The notes under the pieces are model-generated. The model was not told the origin of the DNA, made no database searches, and worked only from the letters and a program-made list of their open reading frames with translations. DNA of 64,000 bases from Rotaria sp. Silwood1 (lineage: Eukaryota; Rotifera; Eurotatoria; Philodinida; Philodinidae): the NCBI GenBank assembly GCA_905250075.1, contig CAJNOP010000105.1:434-64433 (forward strand), written 5' to 3'. The position numbers and the translations under genes were made by a program. Positions 1 to 11,566 of the stretch are shown here, piece by piece; position 1 is the stretch's first letter; the number at the start of each line of letters is the position of its first letter.

Positions 1-52
1 ATCCACACCTACACCACACCCACACCCACCCACACCCACACCCACACCCTCA
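1..52. repeat. Telomere-like C-rich tract at the window edge
   Basis: The first 52 bases are almost pure CACACCC/CACCC units, i.e. (TGTGGG)n-like on the minus strand. The tract ends in ACCCACACCCTC, exactly as the C-rich arm of the hairpin at 2224-2380 does. C-rich first on the plus strand is what a left-hand chromosome end would show, but it also fits the right arm of an interstitial hairpin cut by the window edge. The TPR reading frame of the adjacent gene runs straight into it. Confidence 0.85.
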
Positions 53-1857
53 AGACAAGTGCTTCTGAGTAGTCGCCCATACAAGTGTGCAATTTAGAAA
101 TGTTGCCATAGGTAGTTGCGCTTGACAGATGTTTGCAAGGCTTAATCGTGAGAGTTTCGGGAGACGTAATTGATTGAAGTTCAGGAGGCATAATTGGTTT
201 TCTTGTTTGAAGAGCCTTTTCGTAAAAATCAAATGCCCTCCAATAATCGCCCATATGCTTATGTACCACACCCATATTATTATAGTAAGTAGCCAACTGG
301 CGTTGCATTGAAGATGGAGTCTTTTTAAGGATTTGATGTACTTTTTCGTAAATTTCAAGAGTTTTGGAGTAGTCACCCATATCTTTGAACACCGCTGCCA
401 TATCATCATAAATGGAGATCAGTGAAGAGTGATCTTCTGCGAGTATTCTTCGTTTCATGTCGAGAGATTTTTGAAGACAAGATACTGCCTCCATGTATTT
501 TCCTTGCTTTCGCTTTATCCAACCAAGTTGATGGTGGATATGCGCAATGGCGCTGTTGCTAGATGCTTGTTCTAGCTTTGTAGAATAGAATGCTTCAGCT
601 TTGTCAAGTTGACCTACAGCAAACAGTAATTCACCCAAACGTTTCCAACCTGCTCGGCTTGATGCTTGTTTTCTTATGCAATCTTTAAATCGGCATAGCT
701 TTTCGTCATCGTTGGGTATCGTCCTAAGTTGAACTTGGTAAAGGGAACGATGTTTATCCAACTTTTGGATCGTAACGATTCGAAAAAACTAATTCATGGG
801 AAAGAGAATTTCCACTTGTCCCCATATAACCAAGCTCCTGAATGGAAGCAAAGGGAGCTGATGGTGCATTGCAATCTACAGTAATTTCAAAAAGAACCCC
901 AACAACATTGACGGATTCCAAGGCTTCTTCAGCGAAGCGAAGGGAAATATATCTCTTGGTACTGGTGGATAAGAAACGATTAAAACACACGAGTCCATCT
1001 TTGTTATTTACTAATTGATCGAAGACAGTGGTGAGTAAGCTCTGTCCCCGATAAACTAGCAATGTCTTTCCTTGATAAAGATTGGTCTGAGTCTTGTACA
1101 GTGTTTCGATTTGCTTTTGTAGATCAAAGAGAAAAAATCTTAGTCGTATAATGATGTCACCATCAAATGTACTTAGAGCACCATTAAACATTTTATAGAT
1201 GAAACATTCACGTGTATACCATCAGATGGCATTTGATGATTCATAATGGCTGTCGAATTCGTTGACAATTTCTATCTCTTTGGTGTTACCATTATATTCT
1301 TCTTTGCAAAAACCAACTAAATCTTTCATGACTTGTTGATCAGATTTCATTTCAAGAAATATTTCCTTAAATATTTGAAAATGCATGAAATCAGATTCCA
1401 GTTGATGAAAGTCTTTTTTTGCATTTTCTTCATAAGAATTCATGATGCTTATAGGCATACTATTTTGGTTATTTATCTTGATTAAGTGTCTCAGTTCTTG
1501 GTTAATCTGTTCTATTGACGTACAGGCACTTTTAATTTTTCTCCAATTTTTAATCCACCCATTATCAAGTGTTTTGTTGTTATACAAAATGAAAATAGTA
1601 TCCACGTTGGATATATCGTGTATTATTTGCACGATATGCTGTACAAGTACTTCAGATGAGATGACGAATACTCTCTGTTGATTACATTCATTGAGGTATT
1701 GAATGCATTCTTCGCCTGTTCTGAAATGCTTGACTTCATTGACGATGCCACGTAATTCGGCAATGTTATTTTGATAATCTTCATTGTTTTCATCAACATT
1801 CTCATCAAGCCAAATGACTACGTGACTCTCAATTATATGTGTTGCTGTTTTATTCAT
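9..1857 (-). pseudogene. Broken TPR-ART (ADP-ribosyltransferase) gene, copy A
   Basis: Three pieces of one gene read leftwards. 1857-1222 (ATG at 1857) encodes the N-terminal alpha/beta-like domain (VVIWLDEN, EECIQYL, RVFVISS). 1221-754 encodes the ADP-ribosyltransferase fold: VYRGQ supplies the R motif and FLSTST the S motif, but in the E-x-E motif the first Glu is replaced (SHELVF), leaving only the second. 761-9 encodes TPR repeats (MGDY..A..FYEKAL). A TGA at 1222-1224 interrupts the first two pieces without changing frame. Near 775-785, next to a T run, the frame shifts and a few codons found in the other copies (between E-x-E and FRI) are missing. The TPR frame then enters the telomere-like tract, giving a VWVWV tail, so the natural 3' end is absent. 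Copies B (27767-29638) and C (45433-47498) share the architecture. By family it should transfer ADP-ribose from NAD; this copy is probably dead. Confidence 0.85.
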
Positions 1858-2223
1858 CTTAAACACAACAAATTACCCTTCAATGATAGTGCGTCGTAGA
1901 GAAAGATACGTTTTTTTTGTAACATAGAGATTAGAATTTTCATGAATACAGAGAGTAACTACTCTTCATTTTCTCAAGGCTTTTTGTCAACGTCAGACAT
2001 ATAACGCACCTCTTTTGTTGATATATGATAACGCGTCGCGCAGGTTTTCAAACGAATACTATGATTCGAACAACTAAAACAAAGAGAAGGATGTGGTGTG
2101 GGTATGACAGAGAAAACTAACCAAATCAAAATCGATACGCACAGCTCACGCTCACCATCCTTGTCTAACTAAGAATATTTCATTCTGGCTGCAGAGACTG
2201 TAGAATATACATGTATCATAATG

Positions 2224-2380
2224 AGGGTGTGGGTCTCGGGTGTGGGTGGGTGTGTGTGTAGAGTGTGTTAGTAGTTCAAACGGAACCCACACCCACACCC
2301 ATACCACACCCACACCCACATCCACACACCCACATCCACACACCCACATCCACGCACCCACACATCCACACCCACACCCT
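2224..2380. repeat. Telomere-like hairpin element
   Basis: A G-rich arm (2224-2270, GGGTGTGGG and TGTGTG units) is followed by a short spacer and a long C-rich arm (2285-2380, CCCACACCCACATCCACA units). The ends are perfect reverse complements over 12 bases: GAGGGTGTGGGT and ACCCACACCCTC. The C-arm contains a CACCCACATCCA-type tandem repeat. It lies between the broken TPR-ART gene and the duplicated GPCR segment. Open frames through it are low-complexity artefacts. Confidence 0.85.
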
Positions 2381-2679
2381 CAGTCTCAACATATCCTGAA
2401 AATTTCATACGATGTGCATGTACCTCTACCAAAATCGATTTTTGACGAATGATGGTCGTACACTTCAGTGAACAAAATACTTCTTGAACTACCTGTATAT
2501 AAATATGTTTGTTTTATAAGTAATGCATAGAACTTTCTGAAATGCTAATATGAAACACTATTACAACAGAAAATAACTCATTACTTAGACTTCTTAGATT
2601 TGTTAAATGCCTGTATCTGTGCATAATTGTACTCCTTTATGATGATAGATAATGGTAAAAACTACCGATTATGCAACAG

Positions 2680-5600
2680 TTTGCTCAATATGTATTAAGT
2701 AGTAGATCTTCTCTTCTATAATATTCTTCAATATATTTTTCAAAGAGGTGAAGAAAAATGCTGGCATCCAGCCAAAAGGTCAAAAGAAAGAATATCGAAA
2801 TAAGAAAATGTGTCTACAAAACACTAACTTTAACTGAATGGATGTTCAACAAAAGTTCCTATGAATATGAATAATCAATTAATTAGAATGACTGACGACC
2901 ACGATCCCTTGTATATAAGGCAACATTTGAAGTATGAGTTTCTTGAGAGGACTTTCCTCTTCACTTACATTTAATCTCTGTTCGGATATCAATATGACCT
3001 CTTACAATAAAGAATGTATCTGGACGGTTAGAATCGTTTAAAGTACTTTTCGATCATTTTCTACTTCAGTATATTGTTCCGATCTTTCTAGGATCAATTA
3101 TAAAACTGTTCTAGACTTCCATCATACACAACAGTAAAAAAATGAGACTGTAATAATAAGAGACTAATGCGATAGACAGCAGGTATTATGTGCAGAATAG
3201 ACTGACTGAGAAAATTTTAATATTTATTAGCAGAAATTTTTTAACATGAAGGTGATATGTAAAACATTTTAAATAGAAAAAAAAGAAATGTATGAAATAC
3301 CGGCACATACATATTTTAAAAAATTTTCTTCTCAAAAAGATTTTGTCTTCAGTATAAGTAACTTCACTGTATCACAAAGTATCGAAAATATGTGATATGA
3401 TTTGAAATTTAAACTCATTGCGAAAGATAAAGAAACAATTCTTTGCTTGATACATTTTTGAAGTCTATCAAGCTTTATTAGAAATCTTACCTGTAATGCA
3501 AAAGTATTGAAAATGACAGCCATGAATGAATAAACTGTATATCCTTTAATACGACAACTAAATGTTTCCATACCAGTGTACAAATTATAATCACCTCGAA
3601 CCATATCAACATTACTTGATATAGCTACAATTGCAAAAGCCAATAATGCTAAATAATTATTAGCAGCTAAAACTAAAACCACATCATGATGACGTATAAT
3701 TGATGGCAAGAGTACAAAAATCATCAATATACATATGAGACTCATATTTATAGTTTCAATGAGTAAAATAAAATTGAGAGTTACAGCCACTGTTGATATC
3801 ATTGTTGTATTCGACATATTGTTTTGCAAATTACAAGTAATAAATTATTTTTGGCTGTAGATTTTTTCTATGAATGAAAAGAAAATTACATGACATTGCT
3901 TGAGTATTATCAAAATGTGTTAACAATTAAAAAATAAAAATAAAAGCTCTCTCTTGCAAAGGCATAGTAAAAGTATTCGAGCTACACTTACATTAATATA
4001 GACTATAGATGAAAATTAATATTCTCACCTTATATAAAATATTTAACATAATAAAATATTCTTAATAGGATAGAAAATGTAAATTGAAAGGAGAAAAGAG
4101 CATTAGTTTTCCAGTTTATATCTTTGATGACAGGTGAAGTCTATTAATAGAAAGTAATTAAATTAAATTTTAAATAGTTTTATGGTTGTCATCAGTAGAC
4201 ATGTCCTTTCAAAAGAAATGTGAAAATTTTTTAAATTTTCAATAACATTTTATTTTACACTAGGCATGCACCACTATATATCGAAATCCAGCACCATTAT
4301 TTGAAACTCAAAAGAAGAAGAAAATTATAAAATCATTAAAAAAAAGTATACTTGAACATGTTCAAATTATTATTATTATTTTCTGTTTCAGAATACTTAA
4401 ACTTAATTCAAATTGAAATACAACAAGAACATAATCAAAACTCGCAGCATGATAACGTTATTTCATCTCTTCTTCTTCAAGAATGATAGAATATTTTCAA
4501 AGATCAATTTGCACAAATAATCTCTAATACTCTACTTTAGTAATTAGACTCAAGCAGCAGACAAGCTGACTTTAGTTTGACGTATAAGTAATCAGATTGG
4601 TTCAAAATGTTTTTAAAACTTAAACACTAAATACTTCAGATGTATCATAATGTAATCTATTTTCATAAGCATATGACTTTTCAATTTATATGGAAATTTT
4701 ATGAGATACAATCTAAAAGAAGTGTTGAAATATACGAGTAAAAATATAGCTTCTCTCCACGAACACACCATGAAAGATGTTAGTTGGAAATCGAAAAAAG
4801 TCGTTGATATACAATCCCAAGCTCTATTTTAATAAATTCTTGTTATAATATATCCGCTGCTTTCTTATTCTATTTCTAAGAGATTAAGTAAAATCATGCT
4901 AAAGAAAAACGTCACGAAATAGATAGAATAAAACGATCTCTCTATGATTATTAAGATCAGTTACATCCTTTTTCACATTTTAATCCTGCAAGGTGGTCGC
5001 TAACAGCTTTCTCCCTAGTATATATTTCCTTTTTGCACCATTAGTTTTTTGTTTTGATCTATCATAACTCAATAACCTTGAAAATGTTATTATTAGAAAT
5101 TTTTTACGTGCTATCATTTCGTCCGCTTTTTGATTAACTATTGAGTGTACAATATAACAATCCATTGAATTATTTTTCTAGTACGATCAGATCGTTATTT
5201 TGGAACATAACGAGTGTTCAATGACAGCAAAATCATTATGTAATTTAATAAATTGCATCATAATTAGTAATTTTATTAACATCTGACTTCCAATATGCTT
5301 AAGTCCACATTTATTACTTAAGATTGTAATAAACTCAATAGTAATGGAACATGGAGTGTATAACAAAAGTAGTTAGATTTAGATTATGTCAACATAAAAA
5401 AATCAACGAAGAGTTTCTGTTGATACATACGTTTGATGTTATTAATACTCTATATTTTTGCATAATAGAATCATTAATGAATCCATATTGTTGCATTAAA
5501 AAAACCAACTCAAATTAAAGTGACGCAATCAGATTTTCGGCTGGGTAAGAGAAACACTTCGTTCTCACATTGAATTGTATGCTACATTTTATATAAATAG

Positions 5601-5850
5601 GAACTTAGTTTATGATCAATAGTATTATGTGTAAGGCTACTGTATTCTATCTTATAGTACAGGTAAGATATGTTCAAAATATCTAACTTTGTGAAGATGA
5701 CGAAAAAATCAAACATGAATCAAACATTGTTCCGTCTTTAACTGAAACATCATATGAAAATATCGGCAAAGTTCGTTGTGCTATTCAGCAAACTTTGAAA
5801 AAAGAATATGGCGTTTATTTGATGTGGTGATAGCTAGTGACTGATACATT
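2680..5850. repeat. Segmental duplication, left copy
   Basis: This segment aligns in the same orientation with about 10340-13220. Shared landmarks include TGGATGTTCAACAAAA (2840 and 10730), CACAACAGTAAAAAA (3127 and 10976), the receptor exon (3491 and 11240), ATCTCTCTATGATT (about 4934 and 12674) and ATGAATCAAACATT (5713 and 13123). Noncoding parts are visibly diverged with small indels; the exon is much closer. Ends are approximate. Apart from the exon I see no gene in it. Confidence 0.75.
3491..3817 (-). pseudogene. Orphan first exon of a 7TM receptor (GPCR), truncated duplicate
   Basis: ATG at 3817 opens 109 codons ending in FNTFALQ at a GTAAG donor (cttac at 3486-3490). It covers an N-glycosylation-type N-terminus and TM1-TM3, ending just before the FRV motif that plays the DRY role in the complete gene. 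It is the same length as the first exon of the receptor at 8858-11566, and the last 60 or so residues are nearly identical. No second exon (TM4-TM7) lies to the left before the hairpin and the TPR-ART pseudogene, so the gene appears cut off at the duplication breakpoint near 2680. Read without splicing, it continues for about 53 codons into intron sequence. It could give a truncated three-TM protein, or splice to something outside the window. Confidence 0.75.
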
Positions 5851-6495
5851 GATGATAAGTAAATTGATAGTAAGCCGGCGAGAAATATCTGAAAGGCTAG
5901 TCTACACAACTCATCTTCTATCTTCCAATGACAAATGGTTTCGCTTTGAAAATACAAAACTTTATTACTTTTGATATTCCCTAAAGATTATCTAATCTAA
6001 ATGAAAATATTTTAAAACTGAAAAATAATTAATAATTCAAAGTATGTCTATTATACGCTACTAGAAGAAACCTATTTGTGAGTGTCTATGTCAAATAATG
6101 ATAGTCGATCGAGAGGTACCTTTGTCTATATTCAACATTGTCATAGAATACTTCGTGTCTTCGAAATCTCTAAAATAATTGGTAATTAATTGCAATATAT
6201 CGAAGGGATAATCGTGAGCTGAAACACGATGAATCACAAAATTATGCTCTTTTTTTTCATCTAACCCTAATTTCTGATGTTATACTGAGAAATTATTATT
6301 ACTAGCTAATGTTAACCAATATTTGTAGAGAAAAAGTTAAGCACTTACATTATTCGACATAAATAAGACATGGATTAAAAGTAAAAAAATAGTAGCTTTG
6401 CATCTTATTAAATAAAATTTTTTTTACTCAGTTTTTCATGTTGAGTCAGAATATAACAATGTATGAAAACAACACTACATGAGATTTAATTCAAT

Positions 6496-6930
6496 ATTTC
6501 CTCGACTGTAGAGAGGGTCATATGAAAAAAAAAATAGTTTGTGTGTGTGTGGCTTTGTGTCAAGGTCAAAAAAACATCAAAGACGAATTATTTTTATAAA
6601 GGTTGACGAAAGTAAATTGGGGTCCGGGAATCCGAATCTGAAGTTAGTTTTTCAAAATTTTGAATTGAGTTTTTTAGGTTAAGGGAAGGGTTTTTTGAGA
6701 AAATAACGATATTTCCTCGACTGAAAGGAAGGTCATATGAAATAAAATGCGTTTGTATGTATGTATGTGTCAAGGTCAAAAGAACATCAGGGTCAACAAA
6801 ACATCGTCTGAAAGATTAATGCTCAGTTCTTTTCTACATCTACTCCTGTAAAGCTTGGCCAAAGGTTTTCGGGGTCGAGGAATCGAATGGTATCATCACT
6901 TTTGAAAAATTTTTTTATAATTTTTTTTTC
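6496..6930. repeat. Two tandem copies of a ~215-bp repeat
   Basis: Units starting at 6496 and 6711 both begin TTTCCTCGACTG, then a GGTCATATGAAA block, a GTTTGT(G/A)TGT block, TGTGTCAAGGTCAAAA and ACATCA, and later a GGGGTC..GAATC..GAA block followed by a TTTTCAAAATTTT-like stretch. A third copy lies at 7241-7400. No open frame is preserved. It could be a relic of a transposable element or a local satellite; I do not recognise the family. Confidence 0.7.
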
Positions 6931-7240
6931 ACTAGATAAGGCGTTCCTAAAAGAAAATAATGACCTTTTATCAAGAAGCAAAGCTATGAAGAAAGTGTGT
7001 TCTTTTGTATTTTGTTTCGAGGTATTTTTTCAAATATTTCTATTTTGATTAATTCAACGAGGAAATGATGTAATTAAAATATTATACGCTGAAAAATGTG
7101 AAAAGTTTAAGAGCAAGTTTACGTCTTGCGGTCTCTGTCATGGTCCACAATACCGAGATCAGCAAACCAAAACGGGTTCCCGCATTTCTATATGGCTTTT
7201 GCTCATCCTGTCTAATAGCTTATTGTAGTTGTTTTAATCA

Positions 7241-7400
7241 AATATTCCCTCGACTGAGGGAAGGGTCATATAAAATAAAATAAGTTTGTATGTGTCAGGC
7301 ACAAAAGAACATCGGGGTCAAAAAACATCGGTCAAAAGATCGATCGTCAGTTGTTTTCGACATCTAGATCTTGTAAGTAGGATCTGGAAATACAAATAGT
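7241..7400. repeat. Third, dispersed copy of the CCTCGACTG repeat
   Basis: It begins ATTCCCTCGACTGAGGG, followed by AAGGGTCATATAAAATAAAA, GTTTGTATGTGTCAGGC and AAAAGAACATCGGGGTCAA. It shares with the unit at 6711 the downstream part as well (AAAGAT, GTCAGTTGTTTTCGACATCTA). It is separated from the tandem pair by about 300 bp of unrelated sequence. Confidence 0.7.
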
Positions 7401-8857
7401 TTTAGACAAAAGTGAAAAATTGAGAGAAAGAAACAACATCGTCGGACTACAGTCTCAGAGGATTGGAGCATGGGTTTAATTCAATCGCGACAATCGACTG
7501 CGAGCTGTTTGCTTCAGTAAATCTTAGAAATTCAGAATGGAAAATAGAAAGGTCCGATTTTTTTACAAAATGGCCATCACTGACAATACTATAGACAGAT
7601 TTTCGTTGGTGCATGTGTTGCACAATAATTGTCAAAGCAGAACTCAGAAAACGACAACACATGATAACAAGATTGAATTCAGTCGAGGGTTAAGCGAGTC
7701 CTGCCCACGAACGTTACTTGTCTAGTTAATCAAACAAATGTAGAGAACTATAATGATAAATTTTATTCTGTTTTATGGAAATTTTCAATCTTATACGATC
7801 ATTTTCAACCAGTTAATTAGATATTGAATTAAATCTCATGTAGTATTGCTTTCATACATAATCATTACATATATGAAGTAGAACTAGAAACATGAGTTAT
7901 ATAAGTAGGTATATAGGTACTTGGAATAAACTCCTTTATGTTTGATAATAACTCAATAAATGATACTTTGTTATTAATTAGTTACATTGTTATGTTACTT
8001 ATTTTAAAACGCATCATTGATTTCACTTATATTATTAACTTTCATAATGTGAACGCATTGAATTATTGTTCCATTGAATGTATATTTATGATAATTTTAA
8101 TTCAATAATAAGAGTTTAAAAGTTTATGTTTATGATGTTATTGATTATGATGTTCATCTTTCTCATCCATTTTCTTGATTGACTATTTGTATTTTTTCTG
8201 TTTGTGTTTTGTAACATCTATAGTCCTGTTAAATTGATTGATAATGATCGTATAAGCTCGAAAATTTCCATAAAACAAAAGAAAATTTATCATTACAGAT
8301 TTCTACATATGTTTGATTAACTAGATACAAAATATAATATTTTCGAAAAAGCTTGTGAGATAAATGTAATTGAAACTTGACAGTTTCTTTAGGAAGAGCG
8401 AATTTGTGATAACAAATACTATATTTTAGGCATTCGATTTTTTTTAAGGATTTTTCAACTGAACAGTGATCAAATTGAAACAAAGAACATATATTCATGA
8501 TCAGCTTCCGAAGCTCTATCAAATCATATATAATAGTACGAAAAAGAAAATTCAGTCGAATCTTGCATTTTTAACATCTTAATGTGAAGTTAAATTCTTT
8601 TTATTGTATCATGTTTGTTTATTTCTCATAATTGTCCAATTTTGTGTAAGAATGAATCCAGCTTAGAGGTAACACTTACTTTTCTTTCAAACATCAACGA
8701 ATATAGTGACAATTTAAGGTTCAAATTATTCTCTAAAAATTATTACAACATCATTTAGTTTTCTGTTTCATATAAAATGAATTGTGTTCATCATGATAAT
8801 TGTTTGTAGTTTCTAGCATCAATATTTGATGATTGTGGCTGCTAAAATACATTGTTG

Positions 8858-11566
8858 TTATGTATGTATAGGTGTTATTGTATTTAGCTTTCCTATACGC
8901 ATGAGTATTTCTTTGACTTGAGGAGTGACATAGACGAGCATAAGACTAAGAACGATCATACCAGTGACTAAAACTAAATTCTGAATACGATAAAACAATG
9001 GTTTTCCTACATCAGTAAAAGGTAGCATTAACTTCAATACGACAGAAGGAATAACCATCAATGTTAATATGCATACGACAAGTGCAATCCGTCGTGCTAC
9101 GATCACATCACGTTTAGCTCGTACTGAAGCAACCATAGATGGTCGATGTATAAATCGCACCAGCTGTATATAAATAATATTGATGACAATAATTGGTATA
9201 CCATAAATAATCATATTAGACCAAAGAAATCCACGAATACTATGAATAGCTACCAAGCAGATATTTTCCATACGTATAAATTGTATATCATGCCAAAAAT
9301 GAATCGGTAGCATAAAAAGAAATGAAATGAGCCACAACATAGGAATAATCACAGTATAAGTACGAGCATGTTGTAGCCATACATAAGAAGGACAGACCAC
9401 ACGAAAGAAACGAAAGATAGCCTATAAATTAACATATGTATTTGAAATTTAGAATGTCAATAAAATGCAATTATCAGGTTTGAATTACTCTATAAATCTG
9501 TTTATGATACGAATAATTTGTAGGACTTTCTCAAATGGCATTTTAGTTTACCATCTTCTAATATCTAATTAAGCAATGAAGTTTTATATTTTCATGACAA
9601 GAATTTTACAATGAGAAGTATGAAATAATATTATGACAGATAACAAGTCATTACTTTTACATCTTTGGCTCTGTCCATGAACTGTATACATACTTTCGAT
9701 ATAGATAGACAAAAATAGAGTGGGTTATATCCTCCACTTTTCGAATGTGTGCGCTTAAATTTTTTATTTAACTGTCTGGAATATAAAAATAATTTCTTTT
9801 CTGAAGATCGTTAAGGAAAGTATAAGACTTAGCAGTCTGCGGAAGCTTTTTTCCCTGCGACAAACTATTCTTGATTTTATATTAGTTCGTGATGTTTACC
9901 AAAGTTATTGCTTGACATGAGATTAGATTTCAAATAGGACAGCATTATGTGTAACTTTTACTTTGAAAAACATACTATATTGCATTTGATGGAAACTATT
10001 CATTAATTCTGGCTAAGAATGTGACTAAGAAAAAAGTAGGAAGTAAAATAGAAACTCTGAAAGTTGGAAAAGTACAGATTCCCAATTTATTTTTCATTTT
10101 ACAAATTCATTTTTTCTGAAAAAACCTGTTCTTGCTCAGAAAAATGATTATTTTCTCGGCGTGAAGACAAGAGCGCACGCACAGTCCTGCTCCTCGCATT
10201 TCCACATCTCGACCTGTTTTTGGTCATTTGACTTGCTGACTGTGTCTGAGAAAAAAATTTCGCTCTTCTACTTTTGAAAATTATTGATGATAAGCAGTGG
10301 TGAAAATGTTGTCGATTAAACAATATTTTGTTCAATAAAAATTAAATAGTAGATCTTGTCGTCTACAATATTCAATCATATTTGTTTAACAAAGACCAAT
10401 AAAAACGTTAATTTGCCGTAAAAAAGCGAAAAGAAAATATGTTGAAATCAGAAAACATTGTCTTTAGGCGTCTACAGTTTACCACGTCTTTTCTTATAAT
10501 GATGTCGGCTTATATCTGTAATTGACAATCATCATGATCAGTAATATCTGATAGAAATAGACTAAAAATGTTGCATAAAACTGCTATACAACTTAGAGTT
10601 GATTATCATGAGTGCGGGTGCTTGATGTTCAACGAATATAGGTTAGTCATCACCACCAGTTATCTCATTTATTAATTCACAAAAAGAAGGTCTTTGCTCT
10701 TATCAAGTGATTACACATCTAAATTGAATGGATGTTCAACAAAAATTGCTACAAATTTGAACTATCAATTGATTAAAATGACTGATGACCACAATCTTAC
10801 TGTAGGTATAGCAAAAATTGAACTATGTGAATTTTGTAAGAGAAGTTTCCTCTTGACTTGTATATAATCTCTGTTCGAATATCAGTATGACAACATACAA
10901 TAAAGAATGTGTTCTGACGAATACTTTAAGGTCTTTCTAGGATCAACCATAATACTGATTTAGACTTTCATTATACACAACAGTAAAAAATAAGACTATA
11001 ATAATAAGAGATAAATGCAAGAAACAACAAGCGTTATTTAAAGAACAGAATGAGACTGCGAAGGTTTTAATATTCATCAGCAGAAATTTTTCATCATTAA
11101 AATGACATATATATCATTAAAAATAGATGAAGAAAATATATTAAACAGATGTGCGTTAAAAAACTCATTCAAAAAATAAATAAAGAATTCTTTGCTTGAT
11201 ACATATTTGAAGTCTATCAAACTTTATTAGAAATCTTACCTGTAATGCAAAAGTATTGAAAATGACAGCCATGAACGCATAAACTGTATATCCTTTAATA
11301 CGACAACTAAATGTTTCCATACCAATGTACAAATTATAATCACCTCGAACCATATCAACATTACTTGATATAGCTACAATTGCAAAAGCCAATAATGATA
11401 AATAATTATTAGCAACTAAAATTAAAACTACATCATGATGACGTATAATTGATGGTAAGAGTGCACTAATAATGACTGTGCATATGAGACCCATAAATAT
11501 AGCTCCAATGAGTGAAATAAAATTGAGAGTTATAGCTGCTGTTGATATTATTGTTATATTCCACAT
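8858..11566 (-). CDS. Seven-transmembrane receptor (rhodopsin-like GPCR)
   Basis: Model: complement(join(8858..9421,11240..11566)), 296 residues. Exon 1 (ATG at 11566) ends in FNTFALQ at a GTAAG donor. The 1.8-kb intron ends in TATAG and exon 2 resumes in phase 0 with AIFRFFRVV. Exon 1 holds TM1-TM3 with a Cys in METFSCRIK; exon 2 holds TM4-TM7. FRFFRV sits where DRY is expected, and the TM6-TM7 stretch (RRIALVVCILTLMVIPSVV) has no textbook NPxxY, as in other divergent lineage-expanded receptors. It is a plasma-membrane receptor whose ligand cannot be inferred. A truncated duplicate of exon 1 lies at 3491-3817. The model rests on frame and splice agreement only. Confidence 0.8.

Larger units (their letters stand above)
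5851..8857. other. Gene-free AT-rich stretch with a three-copy repeat
   Basis: There is no convincing coding sequence. The short open frames here lack ATG starts, family motifs or splice partners. The only structure I see is the CCTCGACTG repeat family at 6496-6930 and 7241-7400. The 3' flank of the GPCR gene forms the right end. Confidence 0.6.

Noticed and set aside
2152-2452. Open frames on both strands through the 2224-2380 tract
   Set aside because: Low-complexity translation (WVWVWV or HTHTHP) of the GT/CA-rich hairpin; no gene features.
7447-7725. Overlapping 60-70 codon frames on both strands
   Set aside because: No motif; overlapping open frames on opposite strands of AT-rich DNA are expected by chance.
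8229-8522. 97-codon minus-strand frame with hydrophobic and Cys residues
   Set aside because: Starts from TTG, has no family motif, no splice partner and no promoter signal; consistent with chance in AT-rich DNA.
10099-10335. 78-codon minus-strand frame, somewhat richer in GC, in the GPCR intron
   Set aside because: No recognisable motif and lies within an intron; might be part of an old insertion but I cannot support it.
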